A stretch of DNA of 64,000 nucleotides, from contig CM073595.1 of assembly GCA_037074705.1 (NCBI GenBank), positions 49,037,639 through 49,101,638 on the forward strand, in the 5' to 3' direction. The notes beneath the pieces were generated by a model. It was not told the DNA's origin and made no database searches. It worked only from the letters and a program-made list of their open reading frames with translations. This document shows, in pieces, positions 37,151 to 49,560 of this stretch. Each line of letters opens with the position of its first letter. The stretch's first letter is position 1. Origin of the DNA: Zhengitettix transpicula (Eukaryota > Arthropoda > Insecta > Orthoptera > Tetrigidae). The translations under genes and the position numbers were made by a program.

Positions 37151-40079
37151 CATGTTTGCGTTTTTCTTTCCGAGAACTTAAGGGTTATTATTGATATAGT
37201 CTAACGGTTAAAAATTTGCATCTCAATTTATGAGAACAGTTTCTTTATAAATAATAAAACTTTTAATTTGTTTTCAGGATTTAAATATAGTAAATCAAGG
37301 AATAAATCAATCGATTGTCTTTGCTCAACAGAAATTACTTAATAACAAGGGGATAGTTGACCATTAATTGATTTAAAATTTCTTTCTCTAACCTTGATGC
37401 GTAATTATTTGTAGTTAATTACCATAATTCACGTGATGCGCCACGAATCTTTTGGTACTTAGTCAGGAAGCTGGCTGCCCCGTTTTGGTGCTTGGTTGTG
37501 ACGTCCAGGAGATCCACCAAGTTATTTCTGGCTTCGTCTGATTTTATGAGCATTTTTCACCTGCACGTTTTGTGAGCCTCTTTTTCCCAAGACCCTTGCG
37601 AAATTCACCCAACCGTCCAGCAGATGAAAGTCACCATCTGTTAATGGCTAACCGTCCTCTCAGCCCGCCAAATTTTAACTGGCATTTTATTCTTATAAAC
37701 ATTAAACCGTAACACCATAAATATTTTTTTAATTTACATGGATATCGGAGATGTAAATTATCTAAAATACGCATTTACAATATTATCAAAAAGCACAAAT
37801 AATAAACTAGTTTGATTTTTCTAGTTTTCCTAATATTTCCTATTATGCGTATCTCTTATTCATTTTTATATATAATGATTGTATTAATTAGGATTATTTT
37901 TCTAATACCTCGTTTCAAATGAAGAGTGCCAGATCTTCGACCAACGAACTATGTTTTAGATAATTGAACACTTACTGTATGTCAAGGATTAGGCAACCAA
38001 TATCTCTCGTTTACTTAGCCAATTTCTCGCTAAGCGACACGAAATTGATGCGTCGCTGCCGCGAATACAAATAGGCAATCGGGAGATGTGATCCTGAAGG
38101 ACAACTCATCAGGACTATGCATTACCGACGGCATGCAATAACACTGCTGCATTTCATTTGAAGGGATGGTATGTTGGGTCCAAAGGTAACTAATTGATTA
38201 TATTTAAATAGAAATAAAAACTAATAGCACTCAGTGTGATATTATGTGATGAATAAAAGTGTTCTTATTCGAGCTTTAAAAGCTGATAACATTTGTAATA
38301 AATAAGTGAGTAGCTCCGTCGGTAGCGCAGAATAGTTTAATGATTGTCTATTTGCAGAAACGATTTTGGTTAAAATAAATACGGTTCTATACTGAAGTAA
38401 TTACGCAGTACATTAAATTCTTAAAATATTATTCTTAATAATATCAAGCACATTGCTCAAAGCATACGTACTAAAATATTTAATAATGTATCAATACTGA
38501 ATTTTATTAAATAAAATATATGAATATTGAATGTTTTATTTTCTTTACTTCCCAAAAAATGTTTGTGCAAGAAATCAAAGTCGTTTGGATGTGTAATGGA
38601 TTTTATTGACGTCAGTTCATATTTTAATTTTTTTAACAGTGGAGGTTTTTCCATCTTTCATACCCATAATCAAAGAATAATTAGCGGAAATATTGGCCAT
38701 TGAGTAAATGCAATCAAGACTGTACAAATAACGTACTTAATTCCTCGAGCATACTTCTGTTTTGGTTATCTATTTCGTTTATGGAAATTTGTGATATGAC
38801 CTTCATATATATTGTCAACCATTCTGAGGCATTATCTTTGAAATATGAATGAACTTCTTAATTACTTGTCGGCTAGGAAACACCGTCAATCATGACAATG
38901 TAAGAAACGTAAAGGTATATTAAAACTTTTAAAAAATGCATTTGAAAAGACAGGCGCGGAAAAACAGAGTTTAAATCCATTTTCCATTGTGGTGCAAGAC
39001 TTTGTATACAGTACCAAATTAGTTACTGAATAATTACTTTTTATAACCGTGCATGGACGTTATTGATCGGCAATAGGTACTTTTGTTTAAGTCGTGAGTC
39101 ATAAACGTCTTTGTTCTCAGGAAGAGCAGGAGGTATATCTTCAAGGCTGCCGCTCTGCGGTTTGAAGTGGAACGAAGACACCATATTTTGTTCCTATCTT
39201 AATGAGAGCGCGAAAACGAGGCGATGGAGAACACTAACAGACACACTACACTACCCGAATCTTTCCGGAAGAGCACATTCTGGACCCTGGTGAATTCTGT
39301 CTGGCAAATGAATTCAATGGAAACCGAATTGTATCCTAGGCCTGCTGCATATACATTGTTTTTTCCAAATATTTTAACAATTATATAAAATTGAAAAAAC
39401 ATCATTAAGGTTTACTATGTAGTTCTTTGCTTGGTCAACTTTTCCAACAATGGCAATAGATGATCTACTGGTTGAGGTCGGCCAACACCCCCAATTTATA
39501 TAAAATAAAACACGGTGAATGTTAATCAAGTAATGTCATTTTTGCGATTCAAACGATGTTCAGCGTCTTCAACTGCGTTGTGGTCATAAACTTATCATTC
39601 CGATTAATATCGTTACTAGTTAAATAGGAGGCCTACTACAATGATTGTCCATCATTATATTCGACACTGAGAGCTCTCAGGAAAACAAACAATTCGACAG
39701 GCATCTCCGTCATAGTCATAAGGAGACGATAAAAGTAATATCACTCCGGATTTAAAATTGAAGGATTTTTTCTTGGATATATTTTTCAATAAGGATTCGA
39801 CTTCACCGCTTGACGCACGATGGACACCGGGCTCCACGAAACACCCACTGGAACCAATCGCGTAGAAATGTGGCAACCAATAAAAGCCCCCCCCCCCAAA
39901 AAAAAAAAAATAAATAAGCCGGTGGACAATAAACAGAAGCGGTTAGTAGAACTTCGAGCGAGGGCACAACTTGCTGCGGAATTAACTTTAACTAACCGCT
40001 CTGAATTTTCCTTTATATGAAAAACACGGTGTAATAATTAAAAAGTTTACCCCTATTTCACAGTTAAGTCTAATTAAAG
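37151..40079. other. Interval without recognised genes
   Basis: Mostly AT-rich. A moderate-GC patch at 39110-39300 follows a good acceptor-like TCTTTGTTCTCAG and is open for 60 codons (39111-39293 plus), with no recognised domain. A poly-C/poly-A junction (11 C then 13 A) lies at 39887-39910. Confidence 0.4.
38308..38330 (+). repeat. tRNA A-box-like remnant
   Basis: GAGTAGCTCCGTCGGTAGCG closely resembles the D-arm of a tRNA (consensus TAGCTCAGTCGGTAGAGC). No B box follows in the expected 30-60 bases, so it is at most a truncated SINE or tRNA fragment. Confidence 0.35.
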
Positions 40080-40520
40080 AACAGCGTAGTTTAGCGGAAC
40101 GCTACACGAGCACGTCGGCCGCATTAAAAGTAACAGCACTAAGCTTAACGAAAAACTATGAGTGTTATTCATTTTATGCGAATTAAATTGTCTCCACGGG
40201 AAAGGAGGGACATAAATTTCACTCCCGTTCGCTCGCAACCGGACAATGTTTTCTACATCACGCTGAACAAAATGTTCATTAAATCTGTTCTTGCAGGGTA
40301 GGGCCACCCGCCGACGATTTAAATTCATATACAGTCCTCCCGGCAGGACTCATTTCTCAAAACGAAAACCGCGATTTCTTCCTTGCTCTGTTGTTTTAAC
40401 GCGCGCCGGAAGATTAGAAACGGGCTAATTGAAACAAAACAACTGTGAAAAATGGCGAGCGTTAACTTAAACGAGGAGTCCGGCGGAAAATCAACTTAAA
40501 TATAATATGATTAGAGAGTG
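40080..40520. promoter_or_regulatory. GC-balanced island
   Basis: CpG-containing segment between AT-rich flanks, with AATTAAATTG and several ACTTAAA/TTAAACG sites and no recognisable frame. It is followed at 40518-40715 by a 65-codon open frame of unknown nature. Confidence 0.3.
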
Positions 40521-40957
40521 TTGCCTGGATGGTGTAATTTGCGCCAAGGCTGGTGTGGTTTACCTGACGTTGCCATCCATCAAACAGTAATTGTGAGCGC
40601 CTGCGTTCATCTATCACGGCCAACAACCTTCGACGCTCGATACCTCGCGCCCCAAAACACAGGCATTATATACAGGTCACTTATCAGTCGTCGTATGTGG
40701 AGTGGATCTCAGTAGACGCACTCAGTCATGGTCCAAGCTAAGCTAAATGTGAAAAAACTAAGAAAATCAACAGGTTTTAATATCACCTGGAATGCACTTT
40801 TAAGCCTTTTACTTTCGATTTCGGCACATGGAACAGTTTGAAGCAGAAATCCGATGGAGTAGTTCAAATCCACTCCTACCGCCGTGGCTGATATTGACTC
40901 ATGGAAATGTTTCCGCGTCCTCAGCCTGTGTTAGAGTCCGTGAAATTAATATTTTTA

Positions 40958-41147
40958 TGAAGAAAAAGTTCTCGGGTTTCCACCTGGGTAACAATGCGAT
41001 TGAAACGCGACGTTTCGACGGACAAATGCACTGCCGTCATCTTCTAGGCATCTTCGCCTAGAAGATGACGGCAGTGTATTTGTCCGTCGAAACGTCGCGT
41101 TTCAATCGCATTGTTACCCACGTGGAAACCCGAGAACTTTTTCTTCA
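40958..41147. repeat. Nearly perfect 190-bp palindrome (foldback element)
   Basis: The left arm 40958-41049 and right arm 41056-41147 are reverse complements over 92 bases with only two substitutions seen by eye (CACCTGGG against CACGTGGG; AATGCACTG against AATACACTG) and no indels. The loop is six bases (ATCTTC, 41050-41055). The arm carries CGCGACGTTTCGACGGACAA and TGCCGTCATCTTCTAGGC, the same general design as the foldbacks at 4218 and 59782 (GACGTTTCGA plus ATCTTCT). Near identity of the arms means a recent origin or ongoing arm-to-arm gene conversion. Confidence 0.95.
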
Positions 41148-41165
41148 ACAAATACACCGGGAAAG

Positions 41166-41573
41166 CCTTCGTTCTTTGATAATATTTTTATGATCATTTT
41201 TCAAAGAATAAAAAATGAATTAAAACTCACAATTACAGGAAACATAGATCGGATTTATGCTTATCTGAGACGCTTTGAGCAACACCTTCTCATGGATATT
41301 TTTCAACTGTTCACAGGAAACGCTCGAAATTCTCACGTGGAACTAAAGTGCGAATTTGTGGGTCTACAATATAAACTCCTTGATTTCTTTCAATGCACAG
41401 TTTTTATCCGCGAATTAGAAATTTTTTCTAGAAGATCCAGTAAAATATGCAGTGATCCAATCATCATCCAAAGTGCCTCTTTCTTCTCACGTTTATTTTC
41501 GTTTTATGTGACCAAAATTCCGTTTCAAAGTTTCCAAATGAAATATGTCAGTTCTAATTTTGAGAGTTTATAA
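41166..41573 (+). pseudogene. Decayed hAT-type transposase, C-terminal part
   Basis: A 127-codon open frame (41190-41573) resembles the C-terminal part of a ZBED/GTF2IRD2-like hAT transposase. IDRIYAYLRRFEQHLLMDIF occupies the place of the F-x-KL-x-LW-x-QL segment. VELKCEFVGLQ matches the L-x-LELIDLQC motif, and LLDFFQC the L-x-DFY-x-C motif. The end, SFQMKYVSSNFESL, matches the dimerisation-domain stretch usually read as TFS-x-MK-x-KSKFRS. Key residues are altered: the CE before TF is missing. No N-terminal BED finger or DDE acidic residues were found upstream, so this is a 5'-truncated relic. It begins 19 bases after the 190-bp palindrome. The assignment rests on remembered motif spacing, without alignment. 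Confidence 0.55.
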
Positions 41574-44299
41574 TAATAATCAGTATTTCATTTCATTTAG
41601 CAGTAAAAATTCGATAGCAAAACTTTATGTTTGGACTCTGAGATGGTAGAGCAGAGATTCTAGCATAGTTCGTGGATGAAACTGGTTGTAACAGATGGTT
41701 TTAATTAAAATATTTTTCTTCGTGTTCCATTAAATGGTTTTAAGTCTGATAATTTAGATGAATTGATATAGCTGAAATAATAAAAAATGATAGACTGAGG
41801 AAGTGTTAGCTATACGCAGTGGCTATATACTAAAATCATAATAAACTGTTATTAATACAAAAAAAACACGAATCTCCCTGATCGATCAACATCGTCAGAA
41901 GCAGGAGTTACCGCCATTACTCGGAAAAAAAGAGAATGTAAGCAGACATGAAAATTGGATTTATAGCTTTATTTAAAATACACGGTAATCCGAGGTAACT
42001 GTCCCCATGACTGGATGTTCAGGAAAGAAATGCATTTTGAGTCCAAGATATGATCAACGATGACTTACGTGAAGAATTTCTACAATCAAAATTCTGTGAA
42101 AAGAATACAAATTTTACCGAATCAAGACAGACAAGCCAAAGAGACATTAGCCAGCAGACATCTACGAAATAGAAGCCAGACGCAGGCTAAGACAACAAAC
42201 ACATGATAAAAACCGAAGAATAAATTATGTGAAATGTAGTAAGTTCTATGAAAATTATTAAAAGTTTGATAGTACCTTTTCACTTAAAGAAAATGAATAC
42301 ATTTTTGTTCGAAGTGATAAACTATTGAATCAGGACTAAAGGGACGTTATGATAAAGTAAATGAATATGTTAGGAATCACACGGGGGATTGGTGATAATA
42401 AGAGAAAACCTTACGAAAAAGGCTGCATGAAGAAATTTCAGAAGTGATAGTTACAGACGAGAAAGTCGATAATACTAGGCGGAAGATATTGCGTGTAGGA
42501 CGCCATAAACGACGAAAAAGATGATCAATGGATTTGCAGAAAAAATACGTTATAAACACGACGGGAAACACGGACATAACAGAAAATGAAAGGCATATGA
42601 ATATGTTACTGACCATAAATTCAGAAGTGTTGGTCGCTTTACTTTTTTACAATTAAAAAAATTATTTTCAGGCAGTAAGACCATAATTCTGAAGGAACTT
42701 CCAGTTCGATCTTTGCGTCACAAGAAATAAAATTGCAACACAAGGCCACTGAAACCATATACTTGAACCACTTTATTAATAGTCTGACTGCAATCGCCGA
42801 ATGAATAATGATGATATCTGATTAAATACAATCCCATTTACGCAAAAGACTTATCGAACTCCATTATTATCCGACCAAATACTTATCTTTATATTCGAAA
42901 AGAGTCACGTTGGTAGAACGGTTTATGTTTTGAGAGCGCTCACCATTCAATGCTAATATGAGCGAGTGAAGTACTCTGATCTGTGACGTAAACATTTGAG
43001 CGTGTTCCATGACGAGGGAGCGTACCTGATGGACAGAACTGGCCAGACTGGAAAGAAAGCTGCAATCGAGGGTGAAAGGGTTGCAGTTCCCACACACCCG
43101 GTATTTCCCTGGCACTGTGGATCTCGTTTCCTAGGGTTTCAGTCTGGTCAGGCACTCAAGCTTCACTTCAGTTGGACACCTGGGTGCCGAGGGTCACTGC
43201 GTTTCAAGAATTAATTTTCGCTTTAATTCATCTATTTCTTACTTGAACCAATGGGTGTGGTCTGGGAAAATGATCCAGGTAATATATTCCTTCATTATTC
43301 CGTATACCAATTGATTTACAAAACATGTCATAAATCGAGGTTACAGAAATAATATTACTCGTGTTTACGGACATATATGCAAGATCTACTGAACTGCTAA
43401 ATATTAGCACACATTTCTAAAAAAAACTGAATTATCTCCAGCCGATGACTCTGTCATGTTCAGGCAGTGCAGTCATAAATATATATGTCAGATATATATT
43501 TTGTATATTAACGTGAAGAAATAATAGTTGTATTGTGAGTTGCGTAGAAAACCTGATAATGTGGCCGAATTTGCTGACAGGACAATACGAGAGAACGATA
43601 GAGCGACTATTGGACCAAGGTACAAGAGTTATCTGTCTAGGACAGGACTGAACCGAATAGGTCCACCTTTGTAAGTGTTCCACGATCTCATTTGAATTTA
43701 TGAGCCTCTTCCCTGAAGACGAACACCGTTTCTTACTGTTAGAAAATCCTGTCTGCAACTCGTACCTCGCTCAACCAAATCGCTTCGCTTCATCTTGAGT
43801 TATCTATGAATTCAAGTGACTTTTACTCGAAAAGTTTTTGGAAAATACTAGGCTTTAAATCGCGAACCACTCGCTACGTTTTTTCCCGTTTAGTCATGTT
43901 ATGGGACCAATGTTAGTGTATTAGATCATCTTAAACGTTGACGGTTATGGGATTACAACAGTGAAGCCTAATTTTTTTTAATAAAAGGCTCTGTGTGGCT
44001 ACTCCACATTTAATAGCATATGACGAGATTTGAATTGGGGGATGCGGATTCTCGTGCTTCGTAAGTGGTCTATATATTTCATTGAGCTTATGCACTTTCT
44101 ATGATACAGTCCCGCAATGTTTTTTTTTTTAACAAATAATAATGTTTGTGCCTAATTTTCCTTGTCTGTGCTCCTGTCTGTCGTGACGTCAGATTTCAGA
44201 TATAGAAAGATACAATAGGAGCGAAGATCAGGGTAATTTGTATGTAGGAGCAGATCCAGATTCCTCTGGAATTCCTTATTTCTAGCTCCTGGAGCGCAA
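41574..44299. other. Interval without recognised genes
   Basis: AT-rich with a more balanced patch at 42950-43200. Open frames on both strands there (42867-43214) show no recognised domain. Confidence 0.45.
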
Positions 44300-44560
44300 C
44301 GTCTAAGCGTCGCCGTCGCCTTTTAAATTTCGTCTTGATGGTGTAATCGACGCACGTAACCGGGGAATGGAGCCCATGCCTGCTCTTGTTGTGTGTGGAA
44401 TGGCTCCCTGTGTAAGGTTGCCTTATCTCTGGCGCCTTAGTATGCTCTCCCGCTCCTAAAGTACAAGCGTTTAATGTATTTTACGATTGCGGTTATTGCC
44501 GAACTGCGGCGCTATCGCGGCGCTATCTATAGGCACGAACAGAAATCTAGACAAATATCA
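44300..44560. promoter_or_regulatory. GC-rich patch with an 11-bp tandem repeat
   Basis: A CpG-rich patch. GCGGCGCTATC occurs twice head to tail (44506-44516, 44517-44527). Just left is TTTTACGATTGCGGTTATTG, with cores like those of posterior Hox sites. Candidate regulatory DNA; the role is inference. Confidence 0.35.
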
Positions 44561-45699
44561 GCGCCGTGCCTTATGGATGGAAATAAAAATCTAAACTCTG
44601 TCTTGTTCTGATACAAAATACGCGAGATAGCTTCATGTATATTAACTTCTATAGGTTGTCTCCGTAGAAAATGTCGGGAATTTATTTATGAGTATGTATA
44701 CGTCGGACATGCCTTCTTGCTTCAACCATTTTCAATACAATATGACATAAAAATATTTAAACCAAGAAACCTTCCACCAATACGTTCTGCAGATATAAAA
44801 GAAACCAGAAATTTTTTCCAATACAAAATCTTTTGTTCCAAGAAGTGTTTTTTATATATATATATTGTAACTCTGTCTCATAATTTTCTTCATCTTCTTG
44901 CAGTAATTATTGTATATATGGGGTCATTTCCTTTCCCTGACGTATCTGATATTTTTTCTTAAGTAAATTATAATGGAAACAACAAATGTAACATTATTGG
45001 CTTCACTATTACTCAACATAATTTTTAAATCAATTGAATTCTGTTATTTAAATTTACAGAATATTTATATTTCCATATTTCTTCATTGAGTGCATTAAAA
45101 AATCTCTACCTCGCCCGTCCTTGATGCCCCCAGTTACAAAATCGTTTCGAGTTCTTCCATCGCATGGGAACCATTATTGAAATAAAGTGGGTCAGAATCG
45201 TCTGATTTTGTTGGAAGCGTAAAGTTTGTTTGTCCTTGATTTAATTTGAGTTGAGTAGTTTCTTCACTTGACCAGTTGGTCACAAATCTAAACGTATTTG
45301 TACTCCTTCCTGTTGCTATTAGGTTTTATTATGTAACTCATAAAATCGTCGACGTTGATTATTGGCGTGCTCCATTTTTTAAAATTTAAATATTAAAAAT
45401 AGGAGATGGGACTAGTAAGAGCTGGTTGAGAACGGAAACGGATGTGAGGTGAACAAGGAGAATTAAAGTCACCTGTATTCTCTCACTACTATAAAGGCCT
45501 ATGGACGCGTCTCCTTATTTATTTTCTCAATTCTTTCACTCTGCTTATATTGTTTGAAAAATTCGTTCTCTAAAGGAGTCAACGTTGGCTATTAAAGATG
45601 CCTAATAAACATTTGCGTTTATAACACAAAGGTTGGATGTATAATCTTTTTTTTTTTTCAAAATATGCATGTTCTGGAAAGCGTGTCAAAGGTCACGTC
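44561..45699. other. AT-rich interval without recognised features
   Basis: Nothing recognised. Confidence 0.5.
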
Positions 45700-46870
45700 A
45701 AAACAGCATGTTTAGAAATATAGCCGAGATCGCGGAACGCCTCTGCGCTTAGTTCGTGTCTTAGTATTTACGAGTACAGTTATACGGCGAACGTGTATTC
45801 GGGTGTTTGCGATTTCTGAAGCCCGGGAACGCAGCCCGCGCGCCAAAATCTCAACTTTAAACATTAAGCGTTGGAAGGAGCTCGCAGTATAATAACTAGT
45901 GTACGGATTTTGCATGGAAATTAGAAATGGCGGACGCCGAAAAGAGGAAATGATGGGTTAAGGGAGATGCTAGTTGCGAGAAGCCGTGGAAAAGGGGGAA
46001 CGCGGGGGCGTTTAGGGGAGCGGTGACGGTGGGAGGGGGCAAGGGAGCGAGCGAGGATTTGAAGGAAAAGAGGGGAGCTGCTTTCAAAATGACGACGCCG
46101 AAGAAGGAGAAGAAGAAGAAGCAATTAAAATCCTAAGCTCTCCATTGGCTGCGCGCGAAACATTAGGCTTCAACTTAATCTCGCAGTCATTTTCAAGAAA
46201 CGAACATTAAGCGAACGACGAATTCTGGAGCCGGATTATATATCTTAGGGCGGCCGTAAAATATCGGCGGCGCGAAAAGGCAGTTTCTTTACGGTCCGCA
46301 GTTAAATTCGCCCGCGCGCAGCCTTATCGGGCCGACGCTAGTTTTAATTAACTATCGAAACAGCTATTAAGTTTATTAAATACGGAGGCGACGCGTAGTT
46401 TTATTTGGGCGACCACCGGCGCCGTAAAGCCTCTCCGGCTCTCTGGACGATGCATTATTCACGGCGACACCTGGCGTACCAGTTTTCTTGCGTATAACAA
46501 TTTGCTATGCATTTTTAATGGGGGCGCGTCCCGTTGCAGGCAGAAGTCATTTAGAGGCAGACTTAAAATTCATGGGTGTGCGAGCGAGCGCTCTGTACTT
46601 TCATCTCCAGCGGTCCCGAGGTGACACTTGCAGCCTCCCCATCCCCGCTAATGTCCTTCAATTCTTGCGTCCTATCGCAATCTGCTTTAATACTACTTCA
46701 AGAAAACCATCAAACTTTATGCCCATCAATCATAAAGCGATGGAGGGGATGACCAAGAGGCCTCATTACGAACTAAATCCGAAGTCGACCGTGAGGCTTC
46801 GAACCTGGCATTAATTCGCGCCCCCACTTGCGGAAAGCCTTTGTCTGCCAACTCACGTCAAAATATATGG
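45700..46870. promoter_or_regulatory. Large GC-rich island, candidate promoter or enhancer cluster
   Basis: The longest GC-rich block in the left three quarters of the window. It contains a YY1/Pho-like GAAATGGCGGAC (45924-45935), a purine tract GAAGAAGGAGAAGAAGAAGA (46099-46118), CCAAT inverted (CCATTGGCTGCGCGCG) and many TTAATTAA/TTTATT cores between CpG-rich stretches (46330-46480). A 108-codon frame (46488-46814 plus) is unrecognised and not bounded by good signals. Nothing indicates a gene body; a regulatory island is the likeliest reading. Confidence 0.4.
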
Positions 46871-48939
46871 TAGCTAGAAAATGTGAAGCTACAGATCTAA
46901 GCGTATATTTTCACACTCTACACACAATTGAAAATATAACTCACGAATTCTTTCTTAAACTAAATTACCATGTCTGACATTAAAATTTCTGTGCGAGTGC
47001 GAAACGTTCCATTCATAACGAATGACATCGGTCACTTTATAAATATTATTATCAGAGTTAGTCAGATTCTTCACAATTCTCCGGGTGGGTTGAACCGTGT
47101 TACCATGGTTACTTACGTTTGGCCGTTGCCGCTGCTAAAGCTACGGAAAACAAATGTAAGAATGATAGCTTCATAACGTAATCATTAGCCAATACTAAAC
47201 TTACTTCATGTGTGGTGCTCTTTAGAAATTTACGTGACCGTTTTTTTTGTCTAACCTGTGGTTAGCATAGCTGCGACAGGCTAAATAATATTGAATCGAA
47301 AATTTTATTGATATCAGTGCTACAGAACTAGTAATTATAGAAAAATACTGGATTCTAAAAAGCACTAAGTCTAACACATCTTCCACATTGTTTTATTTGG
47401 GACCGAATATCATAACAATTATTTATTCAAACAAATATTCTATCTATAACTATCATTGACCCATGGAAAGTCAGCATCAATTTCCATCCAATCAGCTCAC
47501 TTAATTTTTGTCTAATTACGCCCATGACACATCTAATTGCTTGGACTCGCTTTGAACAGAGTAGAAATTCAGAAGAGAAATTCAATTTTCGTCGTCGCGC
47601 ATTGCAATAAGGCACAAATAAAATTCTCCGTTTCGATCGTGCGACAAACAGCTTTTAACGGTTAGCAGAATTATAGGTGTTACGACATCTGCTTGGTGAA
47701 GGAATATAAGTCCGAAAAGTAGACTTAAACGTTAGCAACGATTGACAAAGGGACGATGGTCAGAAGGATCAGACAGGTCAAAGAAAGTTGTCCAAGGCAA
47801 CAGGAGCGTCGCGAAGGGCGACCAGTGTTTGGGTGTTGCAGGGTCCAGGTAGGACCATAAACAGGTTACAAGTGAATAGGAACAAGAACTCGCATGAGAG
47901 CTCACGTCCTTCAAAACTGGTTAATTGATATTAACCAGTTTTGTTACAAACGCATACGGACCAGATACATTTGGTCAACTTATGTATTGGCCAGTATCAG
48001 CCGGTCACTTCTTGAAATAAGGAGCTAATTTCACGGTTCTCCGAAGTCTCGCCCAGAATTCTCTCCGACGCAGCAGGTATTTTCTTTCCTATTTAGTCTC
48101 TTCTCTACATGTGATCGAGGTAAGTCCTAAATCAGTTCGCTTTACATAGCTGTGATATTCATTATTATAACCGTCCAAAAGTAAGATGAGCTGGATTGAA
48201 AGTAATCGGTTGCCGTTACTACGGTTTATTCCAAATATTGCAATTGTAATGTTTTCACCAAAACGGGAACGGAGACTACGGATAAATATATTAGTGAAGT
48301 GAAACGTGTAGAGACGAGGCTTCCATTGTCTATGTTTTGAAGAAGAGTAAGTCAGGAAGATGAAAGGAAACTGCGTGAGAGGTTACGGATGAGCAAAGTT
48401 AATTCCAACGGTAATTCGTCAGATCTGGCCACATGAGTCCGTGAATTCTTTGACGATGTATATAAATTAAATTCAGTCTATTTCAGAAAGTTGGTTATCA
48501 TCGCAAGTAGCAGTTGACTAAATCTGTGTGTTATATTTAATTCCGTTACTTAAATTACCATTGTTTGGATTCGTTTCATACCGCTTGTTGGAGTAGACTA
48601 AAGTCCAGAGGAAGTCATTCATGAAATGATGATCACATCTCCCAGGTTAACAATCCTGGATATCCAAAAGTGCAAATGAAGTGGAATTTGTATCTCTAAA
48701 TTTTCACTCTGTAGATCTACCAAAATTCACGTACCAAAACAGAAGGTTTGAAAGATATTATCACAGAATTAAATTAATCCTTGTCCAAGATTGGAAGCAG
48801 GCCCTAACAGATTCTCACTCGTATAAACTCGTAACCGTTAAAAACTCCGAAAAATTCTGTTCTGTACTCATTTGCCTTGTGATGTGTGAAGGATGGTATT
48901 CTGTTGTGCTATTAAAAAATTCATCGCTTCTTCTGATGC
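46871..48939. other. Interval without recognised genes
   Basis: Mixed AT-rich sequence. The 114-codon frame at 48681-49025 (plus) has no domain I recognise. Confidence 0.45.
47912..47943. repeat. Perfect 14-bp stem, 4-base loop hairpin
   Basis: CAAAACTGGTTAAT, loop TGAT, then ATTAACCAGTTTTG. No poly-T follows and there is no gene next to it, so a terminator role is not supported. Confidence 0.85.
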
Positions 48940-49560
48940 TAGCGCGAGTACCTGATTTTCTCAAGGCACGCGGCGCTGCTTGGAAGTTTGTCACAGCGAC
49001 GCGCCCCGGCGCTGCTGAATTTTAATATTTGAGGGAAGGAGCGACGCGGGGAAGCTTAATCCAGGGCTGTCACGGAGCAATGCCAGCCCCGGGCGAAGAC
49101 GTACTGGAACACACAAGCTTCAAATTGAATTTTCTTCGTCAAAGTGAAGTAGAGGCGGTGTGTAAGAGAGCGTTGTCGGCGCCGCGACGCAAGTTGGTGT
49201 CCGCGGCTATTACGACAACTACGGAACCGTTGCGCTGGTCAGCCGCTCTATTTACAGACCGCACTGGCTAACCCTCCGGATTCGCCCGCAAAAAAAGATA
49301 CAAATATATGGCGCAAAACGCTTCCGCTTATTTGCCCGGCTCGAGCCGGCCTCAGCCAAATCTGTTTTAAATACGACGCCGGGAAGCTGGTTTCCGTTCG
49401 CAAACTCGGAGGCAGGGAGGGTGGAAAAAGTGAAAAATTGGGATCGCTACTAAGGCGACAGATTTAGCTCGGTCTCCGTGATTCATGGAGTGGAAAAGGG
49501 TCACCGGACTGGACCCTCGTGTTTAAGTAGTAAGTTAGCGGACCCCGACTATAAAAACGT
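48940..49560. promoter_or_regulatory. GC-rich island
   Basis: CpG-rich DNA with GGCGCCGCGACGC, GCCCGGCTCGAGCCGGCC (a palindromic stretch near 49337-49354) and scattered TTTATT cores. No coding signal is convincing. Candidate regulatory DNA. Confidence 0.35.

Noticed and set aside
48964..48984. AAGGCACGCGG resembles the first part of mature miR-124.
   Set aside because: The match stops after 11 bases, the next bases (CGCTGCTT) differ from miR-124, and no complementary arm is visible in the preceding 80 bases.
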